From Vulcanisaeta sp. JCM 16161 (GTDB lineage Archaea > Thermoproteota > Thermoprotei > Thermoproteales > Thermocladiaceae), in NCBI RefSeq assembly GCF_001316285.1, contig NZ_BBDO01000014.1, positions 1-15,313 of the forward strand: 15,313 nucleotides of DNA, written 5' to 3'. This document shows positions 6,472 to 14,482 of the stretch, piece by piece (within the stretch, counting starts at the first letter, position 1; each line of letters starts with the position of its first letter). Under the pieces are notes generated by a model that ran no database searches, was not told the origin of the DNA, and saw nothing but the letters and a program-made list of their open reading frames with translations. Position numbers and translations under genes: made by a program.

Positions 6472-6738
6472 TACCTTCTTTATTCAATTCCAAAATAAAA
6501 AAACTTTCGCAGAGAGCTGACAAAGAGGGATTGATCACAATCAGCTCTTTAGCCAATTCTCATTTGCGTGTTTGTCCTTTGCACTTCCCTTAGTGTAATC
6601 AATTAATTTAATTACTCATTAATTCCCAACCCAGCGAATCCAACTGCCGAAAGTGCCTCATGGGTAAACCAATGGCTTTACACTCTAAGGTGGTATGTTA
6701 ATGATTTGATCGTGCTTAAGCCACGGTGCACAATCAAT
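6472..6738. other. intergenic region with hairpin
   Basis: AT-rich and without a supported gene. It holds the copy 2 promoter (6491-6502) and an inverted repeat AGAGCTGA (6513-6520) / TCAGCTCT (6541-6548) whose 20-base loop contains a second small repeat GATTG-ATCA-CAATC. It could be an operator for an AbrB-like protein or a terminator for the 57-residue gene upstream on the minus strand. Confidence 0.4.
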
Positions 6739-6912
6739 CTAATTCATTAACGCCTCAATCCTTGGGTACTTCCTCCTCCTGACCTCGTAATCAATGTTCA
6801 TGATTAATTCCCATAGTGTGTCCAGTGCCTCATCCCTACTCATCAATCCTCTCCTCCCGAGCTCAATGACCCTAATTGCCTCATTAATGAATTCAATGAT
6901 TGATTCACTCAT
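6739..6912 (-). CDS. 57-residue protein coupled to AbrB copy 3
   Basis: Starts at ATG 6912, eight bases inside the end of AbrB copy 3, with a GGTGGGC ribosome site 5 bases upstream, so translation is coupled. The protein (MSESIIEFINEAIRV... ending YPRIEALMN) is almost wholly helical, with alternating hydrophobic and charged residues and a basic patch YEVRRRKYPR near its end. It is the size of many small partner or antitoxin proteins, but I recognise no family. It differs from the gene coupled to AbrB copy 1. Confidence 0.65.
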   Translation of the reverse strand: MSESIIEFINEAIRVIELGRRGLMSRDEALDTLWELIMNIDYEVRRRKYPRIEALMN

Positions 6913-7277
6913 TAATTGCCCACCACGTTGCTTCCGGGTCATTCAATGCCTCGCCTAGGCCTTGCTTAAAAGCCTTTCTACTCCCAATGACGATCAAAGG
7001 CCTAACACTGATGATCTCAATCTCAATTTGACTCAGTGGTTCGATACCGAACTCCTCCCTAACATGCCTAGGTATTGTGAATTGCCTGCTAAGGCCCCTA
7101 CCACGGGCTGGCTTGAGGAGCCTAACACCACGAGCCTCAACATGCCAACCATCAAACTCAATAACAACATCAACAAAATCAACACCCCCAAGGCCAAGAC
7201 ACCTAACAACACCAGCCGGCAATAGGACTTGATTATTAATGTAAACCCTAACCCCCAATCGGTAAACAATTAGCCAT
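6905..7277 (-). CDS. AbrB-like DNA-binding regulator, copy 3 (one frame break)
   Basis: About 123 residues. The well-spaced start is ATG 7277 (TATA ATTTAAAAT at 7306-7314), giving MANCLPI before the frame breaks in a run of five C's on the plus strand at 7252-7256. Removing one of these joins it to VRVYINNQVLLPAGVVRCLG, exactly in register with copies 1 and 2. A TTG at 7258 would give the unbroken alternative. The second motif SRQFTIPRHVREEFGIEPLSQIEI is complete. The linker (GRGLSRQF) and the longer tail ending ATWWAINE differ from the other copies, so this is the most diverged of the three. Confidence 0.84.
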
Positions 7278-7417
7278 TCAAGGTTGGTATTAACGCCCTA
7301 GGATCATTTAAAATTGCTGCCCATAGGCAGTGGTGCGTTGATCGTAATTAATGGGCATAGACTAACCAGTGCTCGTTTATGGTGAGTTATGGATAGTGAA
7401 GAATTGAATTATTTGGT

Positions 7418-7459
7418 TTCAGTAAAGCAAGTTTCAATTAACAAACTCCAGTTACTGAA
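7418..7459 (-). terminator. extended hairpin downstream of the polytopic membrane gene
   Basis: TTCAGTAA (7418-7425) pairs with TTACTGAA (7452-7459). Inside, after symmetric 4-base bulges, AGTTT (7430-7434) pairs with AAACT (7443-7447). It lies 37-78 bases past the stop of the minus-strand gene ending at 7496 and before AbrB copy 3, so a 3'-end or regulatory role is likely. No T-run follows directly. Confidence 0.4.
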
Positions 7460-7495
7460 TAATCAATATACACTTCACGATAATACCTAGTTAAG

Positions 7496-8778
7496 CTATG
7501 AAATAGATAAGTCCCCTAAGGAGCTGAGAAGACCTAGTGCAGAGGAGCCAGTGATAAGGGTTAGGAGGGTTATGTATCGCAACAACCAATAATCCTGGGG
7601 GCTCACCCATAAGGCCCTTGGTCGGCCGCCACCAGTTCTTCGGCATACCCCTCAACCTAGCCCTGGCCCTCGAGATTTCGCTAATGAGCTTACCGCCGTG
7701 GAATATGGGCACAATGGCTATGTCGTGGCTAAGCTCATCAATCGTTGGTAAAGCCCATAAATGCATTAGGCTCCTTGAGCTGGTCATGACCATGTTGCTG
7801 TCGGGCAAATCCCTGTCACCGGCAATCATTACCTTGACCGGCTCCTCCGCACTCTGCATGATCCTATCAAGAACTACCCTCCACTTGCTGACTGCGGGTA
7901 GTGCCTTACCCCTCTCCTGAACCACAAGCCTCTCGTACTCCCTAGCCACCTTACTCGAGGCCAATGCCCTAAACTCCGGGTTTCCGGAGATCACTAATGC
8001 GTAGTTCCGTAGGTAGCTTGCCATTGCCGAGGCGACAGCCCTAACGTCATCATCACTGGGCATTGTGTAGACCTTGTTCGAAGCCACAAGCCTCCTCCTC
8101 AAAACAATTAATTGGCCACCCCTGATTACTGAGTAATTGCTCAATGCCTTAATGGTGATCGCCGCTAATGCGGCAATGACTATCAAGCCGTAGACCTTGA
8201 ACAGTATGTATGATGCAAGGAATAGGATTGCCAATGCAATGACCATCCTCTTTTTGCTTGGCGTCACTGGGAAACCAACTAGCCTCCTCAAGTCATCACC
8301 GGATAGGGGCTTGAGTATGAAGTACTGCCTAAGCAGTCTCTCCCTGGCGCCGAGCCAACTGCTGAATTCAGGAAGTTCATCCTCATTCTTTACAACCCTA
8401 CTCAACCTAATGAACCTGTTATCGCCGAGCCTAATGAAGCGACCGCCTCATTAATTCCTAGGTTCAGCCTCCTAACCAACTCATCGAATAAGCCAACGTA
8501 TTGGCTCCCGGTCAATCGGCTTATGTCGAACATGGGCTCGGCTTTGTAGAATACGTGCATGACCTTATTCCTCAAGTCATAGACGTAGTCACCGCCCAAA
8601 ACGAGTTTGGGCGCCAAGCCTGGGTAGCTAGGCTCAGCAAAGACTCGACCAGCCACTCGCGGAAGCCCCCGTAGACCAATGCCGGGAGTATTAGGAGGAT
8701 CAGTGGCTTGTAGGCAATGCCCATTACAACGATCCCAACCAGGACTGCGAGGTAGATCCTTGAGTCAACCCTAACCAT
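7496..8778 (-). CDS. polytopic membrane protein with cytoplasmic domain (three frame breaks)
   Basis: About 427 residues after restoring single deleted bases near 8648-8656 and 8441-8447 and removing one C from CCCCC on the minus strand at about 7595-7600. That last change replaces a hydrophilic tail with YITLLTLITGSSALGLLSSLG. Membrane segments: two near residues 8-38, two near 176-210, one near the C-terminus. Between and after them lie charged regions (ELPEFSSWLGARERLLRQ; SKVAREYERLVVQERG; VKVMIAGDRDLPDSN). The start ATG 8778 follows TATA CCTTAAAAGG (8798-8807). It could be the membrane platform of a secretion machine, as the cluster has a secretion ATPase, but I see no TadC/GspF signature. 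Family unknown. Confidence 0.7.
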
Positions 8779-8812
8779 CTATTTGACCCGCCAACAGCCT
8801 TAAAAGGGCCGG

Positions 8813-9302
8813 CTAACGCCTAACGAACCTCGGCAACCAAGACAACCTATTACTCTTCGCTTGATTATACCCACCGTTTATGATTGTCCTAAGCTCCTCG
8901 GGCTTATTCCAACACCTTCATTCTGTAAAATACTCATTAATTGGTTGATGTCCACCTTGCCGGTCTCGATGTACTCCTTGACGGCATACTCGTTGCAGTG
9001 AACCAAGTCGCACTGCGACAACAAGATCAATGCAACCTCAATGCTCAGGCCCCTACCCAACACCTCACTGAGCAACTCATTGATTGATCCTGGCGTGAAG
9101 TACTTGACAAGCTCGAAAGGACTGACCTGCAGTAACTCCTAAGCGGCTCCGCGCACCTCATCGACCAGGAATTAACGAATTTAATTAACTCCTTATCATC
9201 GCCCTTGACAGGCTTGACCCTAACCATCCTGAGCTTAATACTGCCTAATTCCTTGACCTCCCTCTCCAGTTTGCCCAAGCAGTCCCTCTTAATCAACTTC
9301 AT
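8813..9302 (-). CDS. soluble helical protein, unknown (two frame breaks)
   Basis: About 163 residues after restoring one base near 9137-9141 and one near 8898-8904; uncorrected pieces are 9045-9302 and 8878-9075. The start ATG 9302 overlaps the preceding stop as ATGA with GGTGAG upstream, so it is translationally coupled to the Pro/Gln-rich gene. After the second correction the C-terminus reads SPEELRTIINGGYNQAKSN and ends LPRFVRR at 8813. The protein is charged and mostly helical, with two cysteines in CDLVHC. No signal peptide or membrane segment is seen. Its family is not recognised; a cytoplasmic accessory role is inferred from the operon. Confidence 0.65.
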
Positions 9303-9669
9303 TTCTGCTCACCACAGCCCTTGATTGTCAACCACTTCCTAAGCGCCTCCGCGTATGCCTTCCCAACCCTCTCCTCAATCAGCCTAGCCCAGTCCTCAGG
9401 GCTGACCTGCCCAAGGGCTCATCACTGTTGAGTAGCCTAGCCGCAATGATGGCCCTCTCAATGCTAGACAACCTATCAATCTCAGCAAGGACAGACTCAA
9501 GGATAGCCTGGCCAGCACTCGGCACAAAAGGCAACGGCTGGGGCTGACTGGGCAGTGGAGGCGTAGGCAAGGAATCAACCACTGGCTTCGGCTGATTTGA
9601 TTGATCACCCTGATCACCCCTACCAAGCAAGCTCCTAAGGAAGTTGCTCACTGGGTTTTGGCCGCCCAT
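9299..9669 (-). CDS. Pro/Gln-rich linker protein, unknown (one frame break)
   Basis: About 123 residues after restoring one base near 9408-9414. ATG 9669 lies 19-29 bases after TATA GATTTAAAAGG (9688-9698). Residues 1-20 (MGGQNPVSNFLRSLLGRG) could be a short amphipathic helix. About residues 20-52 form a low-complexity stretch rich in Pro, Gln and Ser, and the rest is helical (ILESVLAEIDRLSSIERAI..., then SPEDWARLIEERVGKAYAEALRKW). This helix-linker-helix plan suits an adaptor or scaffold. Coupled by ATGA to the next gene. No homologous family recognised. Confidence 0.65.
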
Positions 9670-9672
9670 CAA

Positions 9673-9891
9673 TAGGGTCTAATGATTGATTTAAAAGGGA
9701 GGGGAGTTAAGGCAGCCCTCACGGACATCCGTATATTGGCTTAAACCACCTAAATACCAATAAATAATTAATTCCTCATAAACCATGCCTAATACGTCGT
9801 TCATTCAAAAATAGTCTGCCAAAGCCTCGGAGCAACCATCGACTACCTATGTAAAACCTAATATGACTGCAATAACGCGGCAATTAACCTC
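9673..9891. other. intergenic region, promoter only
   Basis: It holds the promoter of the Pro/Gln-rich gene (9688-9698) and a short repeat ACGGA-CA-TCCGT (9721-9732). Nothing else is supported. Confidence 0.35.
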
Positions 9892-10584
9892 CTATCTGGC
9901 ACGCACTTCGCAGTGTACTTTTGTCACCTTACCCCTACAGTAGGACTCTAGGCACGCCCTTATTGCATCGGCGAGTCTTACCCTGCACGAGACCCCATGT
10001 ACGTTCTCGGCCGCGGCCTGAACACGAGTATTATCACCACAAACCTCGGTCTTGCATGATAATGAGCATTTATTTGTATTGTACCTAGCGCACATTTTAT
10101 TGCCTGGTGGGAATACTAGGATGTATTCTTGATTCACGTAATGCTCCACGTTTTGGCAAACAACCCTTGGATCCACACTACCCAATGAACCCCAGGCTGG
10201 GACTAACCTAAATAGCACCAACGACTCCCTACCAACGAAGTCTGTGCTTACTGGGTCATCGGGTAAAGCCCATGCCGCTGGAGCACCGTGAAGCTCGACA
10301 CCGTCACCCGTTACCACACCGACCCAGCCACGCGCATTCTTGGCGAGAAACCTCTCATCAACCCGAAGATACTTAACCTCAAGCCTAGCGGCGCACTGAA
10401 TAACTGGGATATTGCTCACACCGCAAAAGTTGTTGATATCTAACTCATTGCCTGTAACGCCCATTAAACTAAGCCTTGGAATGAATCGTGAAGTGAATAA
10501 GTAAGCTACAACACCGCTGATACCAGTAATACAAATTAATTCTTGCCACCATGCAGGCATTAGATCGTAATCATAATGATGCAT
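9892..10584 (-). CDS. membrane-anchored Cys-rich extracytoplasmic protein
   Basis: A 230-residue protein with an unbroken frame, unusual among its neighbours. ATG 10584 follows a TTAAAAG box at about 10603-10610. After a short N-terminal segment (MHHYDYDLMPAWWQE) comes one hydrophobic helix at about residues 16-31, then a long domain with about a dozen cysteines, several in close pairs (CSLSCKTEVC near residues 170-180; the tail CRVRL...CLESYCRG...VHCEV). This looks like a disulfide-stabilised exterior domain, plausible in crenarchaea. A conserved-looking core GWVGVVTGDGVELHGAP lies mid-protein. I recognise no family; a surface part of the adjacent machinery is a guess from position. Confidence 0.7.
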   Translation of the reverse strand: MHHYDYDLMPAWWQELICITGISGVVAYLFTSRFIPRLSLMGVTGNELDINNFCGVSNIPVIQCAARLEVKYLRVDERFLAKNARGWVGVVTGDGVELHGAPAAWALPDDPVSTDFVGRESLVLFRLVPAWGSLGSVDPRVVCQNVEHYVNQEYILVFPPGNKMCARYNTNKCSLSCKTEVCGDNTRVQAAAENVHGVSCRVRLADAIRACLESYCRGKVTKVHCEVRAR

Positions 10585-10614
10585 ATAAACCTTTAATGAC
10601 TTCTTTTAACGGAC

Positions 10615-11431
10615 TTACGCTAAGCTTATTGACCCTGTAAGCAACGCCTTTATTTGTCTCGTTAATGCGTTGGTCATTGTCTCGAGGGCCTTCCTGAACT
10701 GGGCTAGTGACCCCCTTGGTTCGTATAGGATCGCCGGCTTCATTGTTGCCGTTAGGTATTGGGCAATGGGGCTCATTGGCACGATAAACACCTCGCCATT
10801 ACGGGCAAAGCCCTAATCCTAGACTCGACAGTATCAAGCCCTGGCAATGCCTTGTTCAGGACTACGTTGATTATCTTCCTGTACTTTAACTGTGTAATCA
10901 TTGGTTGTATGTACACATCATCGATCTCCCTGATACGTACTCGCTGTATGTGGCGTGGTCTAGGACTACGTTAATTATCTGCGAGGTGACCAATGCCGGT
11001 ATTGAAATGGGCATTGGGGCGTTTGCCGGTAGGTCAACCAAAACTAGTTGCGAGGCCGTACCCATCACCAGCGAATTAATCATGTAGACCCACCTGTTGA
11101 AGGACTCATTGGTGCTGATCGCCAATTGGTAACTCCTAACGTTACCGGGAGGAACAACGAAGACCGAGGGCATGTACGTGGACCTACTCACCAATTGATT
11201 GACGTCATTAATCGAGCCCATTAGGAAGTCTAAAACGCCAAGCCTCTCCGGGACGATGCCGAGCGTCCTACTGGCTGTCTGGCTCGAGTCAATGCCCAGG
11301 TCAATCAACAGTACGTTACCCCTAAGCGACTGGCTCATTGCGATGGCCAAATTAGCAGCCAGAGTGCTCTTCCCAGTCCCACCCTTCGATCCGCTGAAGA
11401 ATGAGGCCACGACAAACCTAGGCCTTAGCAT
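10615..11431 (-). CDS. MinD/ParA-family ATPase (TadZ/CpaE-like position; two frame breaks)
   Basis: About 272 residues after restoring bases near 10926-10932 and 10805-10812; the uncorrected open frame ends at 10898. The deviant Walker A KGGTGKST is at residues 16-23, LLIDLGIDSS at 41-50 and the Walker B-like LVLVDLPAN at 129-137. These are the signature of MinD/ParA ATPases, which dimerise on ATP and position complexes on membranes or DNA. After correction the chain continues through INVVLNKALPG (the usual base-contact strand) and ends ALLTGSISLA. ATG 11431 overlaps the ATPase stop as TGATG, with a strong GGTGGTGAT site. That pairing recalls TadA-TadZ of tad pilus loci; chromosome or plasmid partition is the alternative. 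Confidence 0.9.
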
Positions 11432-12997
11432 CAATCACCACCCTTACCGCCTTTATAAGGCTCAAGCTCTGAGTCGAGGCTTAGCAACTCATCCGGTAGG
11501 GGCAGTGGCTTTACATCGCCACTAACCTGTTCGTTATTGACCTCGGCCGTTATGTCCATGCCCCTCAAAACGGCTTCTGGCTGTTTGTAGAATACGTAGA
11601 GCAAACTGGCTAGTTGCTCATGGTTTAGATTCGCGCTGACAGCCCTCGTTAGGAATGCCTCCCTAAGCTCCAGCTGCCTATTCACGTAGTCGGTTCCGTA
11701 GTCCCTAATCAAGGCGTTTATGTACGGCTCCGCGTTGTGGACTTTCCTAACAAACCTCCTAGTCACCACCTCATACACGCCGGTCCCGCTGTTGTAACGC
11801 ACATCCCTAGTCATCGAGACCTCGACAACCACGGAGAGCCTAAGCAAATCACCGGCCTCAATACCGAGGCTAGAGAGCCTAGCCTTAGCCGCCTCAATGT
11901 CCTCCGCGTGGAACGTTGTCAAGGCACCATGGCCAAGGGTAATGGCCTCGGCCAAAGCCCTAAACTCATCCCTACTCCTCGCCTCATTAAGCACGATTAT
12001 GTCCACACCGGACCTAAGCGCCTGCCTAATCAACTCGGCCTTTTCGATGCTCCTAATTCCGTGTGCGTAGGCCACCCTCTCAAATAATGGCTTCACGACT
12101 TGGTGATGGGGTAGGAAGAGCTCGGATACGTCCATTATCAAGGCAATGGACCTCGTGACGAGCATGTAGGCAATGGCGTTCTGGAGGCTCGTCTTACCAC
12201 TACCCATTGGCCGATTATTAGGATTGGGACCCTGTGGTCGGCAAGGAGCCATAGTTTGGCGGAGTCCTCGATGCCGATCATCCCGCGCCTAATCAACTCG
12301 GGGAGGGTCCAGGGCCTCCTGGCAGGACCCTAATGCTGATGGAGCCAGGGCTCACTGGCTCGCTCTCTATCGATATCCTAACTCCGAACTCTGGGTCCAC
12401 AACCGACGCCATCGGGTTGTATGCCGTTACTGCCGTCCTAGCCCTCTGGGCCACCCTACGCATTAGGTAGTCGATGAGTGAGTTCAAATCGAAACTCACG
12501 GTCTTGACCACCTTATTACCCCTCCTGACCTCGTAAGGCTCCCAACCGATTACGACCTGTACCCTACCAAGTAGGGTGTGCTCCATGTATATCCCGCCAA
12601 GCCCGTACTTCGTATTCACCTTGTTAATGTGTATGTCAGTAACGTCATCCATCATTAGGACTGGCGTCAATGCGCCGTAGTGGTTAAACCACCTATTGAA
12701 CACGTTAATCGCTAACTCAATGCTTTCCCTACTCGGCTTAATGCCAATAAGCCTGAGACCCTTCTCGACAGCCCTCTCCAACTTCATTCCCGAGCCAAAC
12801 CAATCGACAATCCTGTCAAGGGGCAGTGCAATGACCCATTCAGGCACGTCGTCGATTACGTAGGCCACGTAGTCATGGACACCGTATTGGCTAGCCTGTA
12901 TCAGGTGTATCTCAATGTCGGTCTTAATGCCTCCGAACTCAACCGTGTAGTGCCTCACCAAGCCCTGGCCAACGACCTTGGGCCTAGACATGTGCAT
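11431..12997 (-). CDS. VirB11/GspE-type secretion ATPase (two frame breaks)
   Basis: About 522 residues after restoring bases near 12315-12322 and 12207-12212; the uncorrected pieces are 12293-12997 and 11431-12252. The N-terminal half includes the strands DVTDIHINK and FGVRISIESEPVSPGSISIR typical of the N-terminal domain of these hexameric ATPases. After the first correction, PELIRRGMI...AKLWLLADHRVPILIIG leads into Walker A GPMGSGKT (about residues 263-270), followed by an Asp-box-like MDVSELFLPHH, Walker B VDIIVLNEAR (about 330-339, with Asn where Gly is usual) and His box GHGALTTFHAE (about 353-363). Such enzymes power pilus assembly, archaellum, type II or type IV secretion at the inner face of the membrane. 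ATG 12997 (or 12991) is 6 bases past the previous gene, with GGTGAC upstream. Confidence 0.93.
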
Positions 12998-13003
12998 GCC
13001 TAG

Positions 13004-13286
13004 TCACCAAACCAGCGGTATTAACGGTATTAGGAAGACTGGGGTTAGGGAGATCCCAAGGCCTATTGAGTGCATCGACTTGCCACCAGGATTGACGTAA
13101 TAACGGCGAGCGGGATCAGTGTCTGGGTTATTAACTGCGGGTTTAGGGTTATTGGCACGCCCACGCCCGTGATGGCTACGGCGTGTATGCCGGCCATTAA
13201 GTAGGCCGTGAGGGCCATGAATGCGTAGCCCACGGAGACGAAGGGGCCCTAGGCACTCCCAAGGCCTCATCGGCCCCCTGACCCAT
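13004..13286 (-). CDS. small three-segment membrane protein, pilin-like candidate (two frame breaks)
   Basis: About 94 residues after restoring bases near 13243-13248 and 13080-13085. ATG 13286 follows TATA GGTTATAAAT (13308-13317). Hydrophobic segments: VSVGYAFMALTAYLMAGIHAV (about residues 17-37), LIPLAVITSILVA (about 57-69) and GISLTPVFLIPLIPLVW at the C-terminus. Few charges remain outside the N-terminal ten residues. Size and hydrophobic profile resemble VirB2-like or CedA1/TedC-type subunits of archaeal DNA-transfer pili, and it directly precedes the secretion ATPase, but these features are not specific. It might instead be a small membrane assembly factor. Confidence 0.68.
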
Positions 13287-13346
13287 TCACTTACTCAACC
13301 CTAAACAATTTATAACCCACTGCAATCAATTCCAGCTAAAGAGGGG

Positions 13347-14332
13347 TCAATGGAGGCCATCATCACCTATTGAGTACCTTACCTCGAATCCGGGAACCAG
13401 CCCCGGCACGTCGACGCCTTCATCACCCCCTCGTTCTTGCTTTTTGATGCCCTGACCATTAGCCACCTCGCATTCACTGTGTGGGCCAGTACGTTTCCGC
13501 CAACGGGCATCTTGACCTCTATGTAGCCTGTTGGGCTCGTCATGACTTGATTTGTGTATACCACCAACACGCCGAGCCTAATGGTTAAGCGCCTAAGCCA
13601 GTCGAGTACGTAGTGCAATCGCTGCTGCCTCTCGGCCAACTTCTCCCTACCCCTGAATTGGCTCGGTACAATGCCGTTATTGAGTCGACGATGATTACCC
13701 TGGCATTGCCGCTAATGACCAGATCGGTTAGTTTGAGCTTGATGAAGTCCTCGAGGTCGTCCACAGTAGCTGGGTTGTAGATGAGTAGGTAGTCGCTGAT
13801 TGCCGAGTCGTAATCAACGCCGAACCTACCGCACATGTTCTTGATCAACTGGCTCGATAAGTACTGGTCAATCGTCTTCTCAGTGTCTATGTACACGACC
13901 CTAGAGCCGAATTGACCAATCGAGGCTATTGCGGCTTGAAGAGCTATTATCGTCTTACCAGCCCCGAACTCACCCGCGAACTCGTGCTTGCGCCGAACCT
14001 AAGCCCACCAACCGCGTTGTCCAAGCCATCAACGCCGGTCCTTAGGACTGGCATCCTGCTAATCACCTCAACCCTCTCCCTGGCACTCACGGCACTTGGT
14101 GACTCGGCAAGCAACTCCCTAGCCGTGTTGATTAAACGCTAGGCAACTCAGTGTCCGGACTACCGAGCAACTCCTGGAGCTCCTCGGCATTGAATAACAA
14201 AATGTGCCTAAGGCTCTTGACGCCGGCATTGATCAACCTATCAATGGTCTGCCTACTAAAGCCGAGATCAACAAGCCTCTCGAGCTCACTGTCCTCGGTG
14301 GGCTCAGCCTTTTTCCTAGGCACATTAGTCAT
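13347..14332 (-). CDS. RadA/RecA-family recombinase paralog (four frame breaks)
   Basis: 329 residues after restoring four single bases (near 14134-14138, 13988-13993, 13658-13663, 13415-13421), a normal RadA length. Residues 15-62 are a divergent helix-hairpin-helix domain (ELERLVDLGFSRQTIDRL). The core has Walker A GEFGAGKT (121-128), YIDTE (148-152), Walker B RVIIVDSI (212-219), then RAEFRGREKLAERQQRL, TNQV, and MPVGGNVLAHT with a C-terminal VDVPGLVPGFEVRYSI, all following RadA. RadA forms ATP-dependent filaments on single-stranded DNA for homologous pairing. The variant helix-hairpin-helix and altered edges suggest a paralog, not the host housekeeping copy. ATG 14332 is used; a TATA-like CTTATAAG at 14343-14350 could instead point to GTG 14323. 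Confidence 0.93.
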
Positions 14333-14353
14333 TAACCAACAACTTATAAGGCT

Positions 14354-14482
14354 TCAAGGGAGCTCGATGCATACGTCGAGCTCCACCTCCCAATCACCGT
14401 AATTCTTAATGACCCTAATACATGTTACCCCGTGGTTCAATGAATCGCCATTTAATGGCTTAATGCAGTCCCTAATGCTCAT
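14354..14482 (-). CDS. 42-residue protein coupled to the upstream gene
   Basis: Starts at ATG 14482, overlapping the previous stop as ATGA, and ends at 14354. The sequence (MSIRDCIKPLNGDSL... ending ELDVCIELP) has three cysteines and alternating beta-like residues (VTCIRVIKNYGDWEVELDV). It is too short to place in a family. The tight overlap and the RadA start 21 bases downstream support it as a real gene of this operon. Confidence 0.55.
   Translation of the reverse strand: MSIRDCIKPLNGDSLNHGVTCIRVIKNYGDWEVELDVCIELP

Larger units (their letters stand above)
3973..7087. repeat. dispersed DNA repeat from three AbrB paralogs
   Basis: GGTATTGTGAATTGCCT is identical at 3978-3994, 6258-6274 and 7071-7087. 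Copies 1 and 2 match over more (from 3973 and 6253) and stay similar for tens of bases. It encodes the RQFTIP motif, so it reflects gene duplication rather than a separate element; recombination between copies is possible. Confidence 0.7.

Noticed and set aside
3973..7087. CRISPR-like repeat
   Set aside because: Only three copies, kilobases apart, each inside a homologous coding sequence; they are paralog similarity.
7033..7269. Hydrophobic minus-strand frame inside AbrB copy 3
   Set aside because: It is the shadow frame of the AbrB copy 3 gene, whose motifs match two paralogs; the hydrophobic character is an effect of frame.
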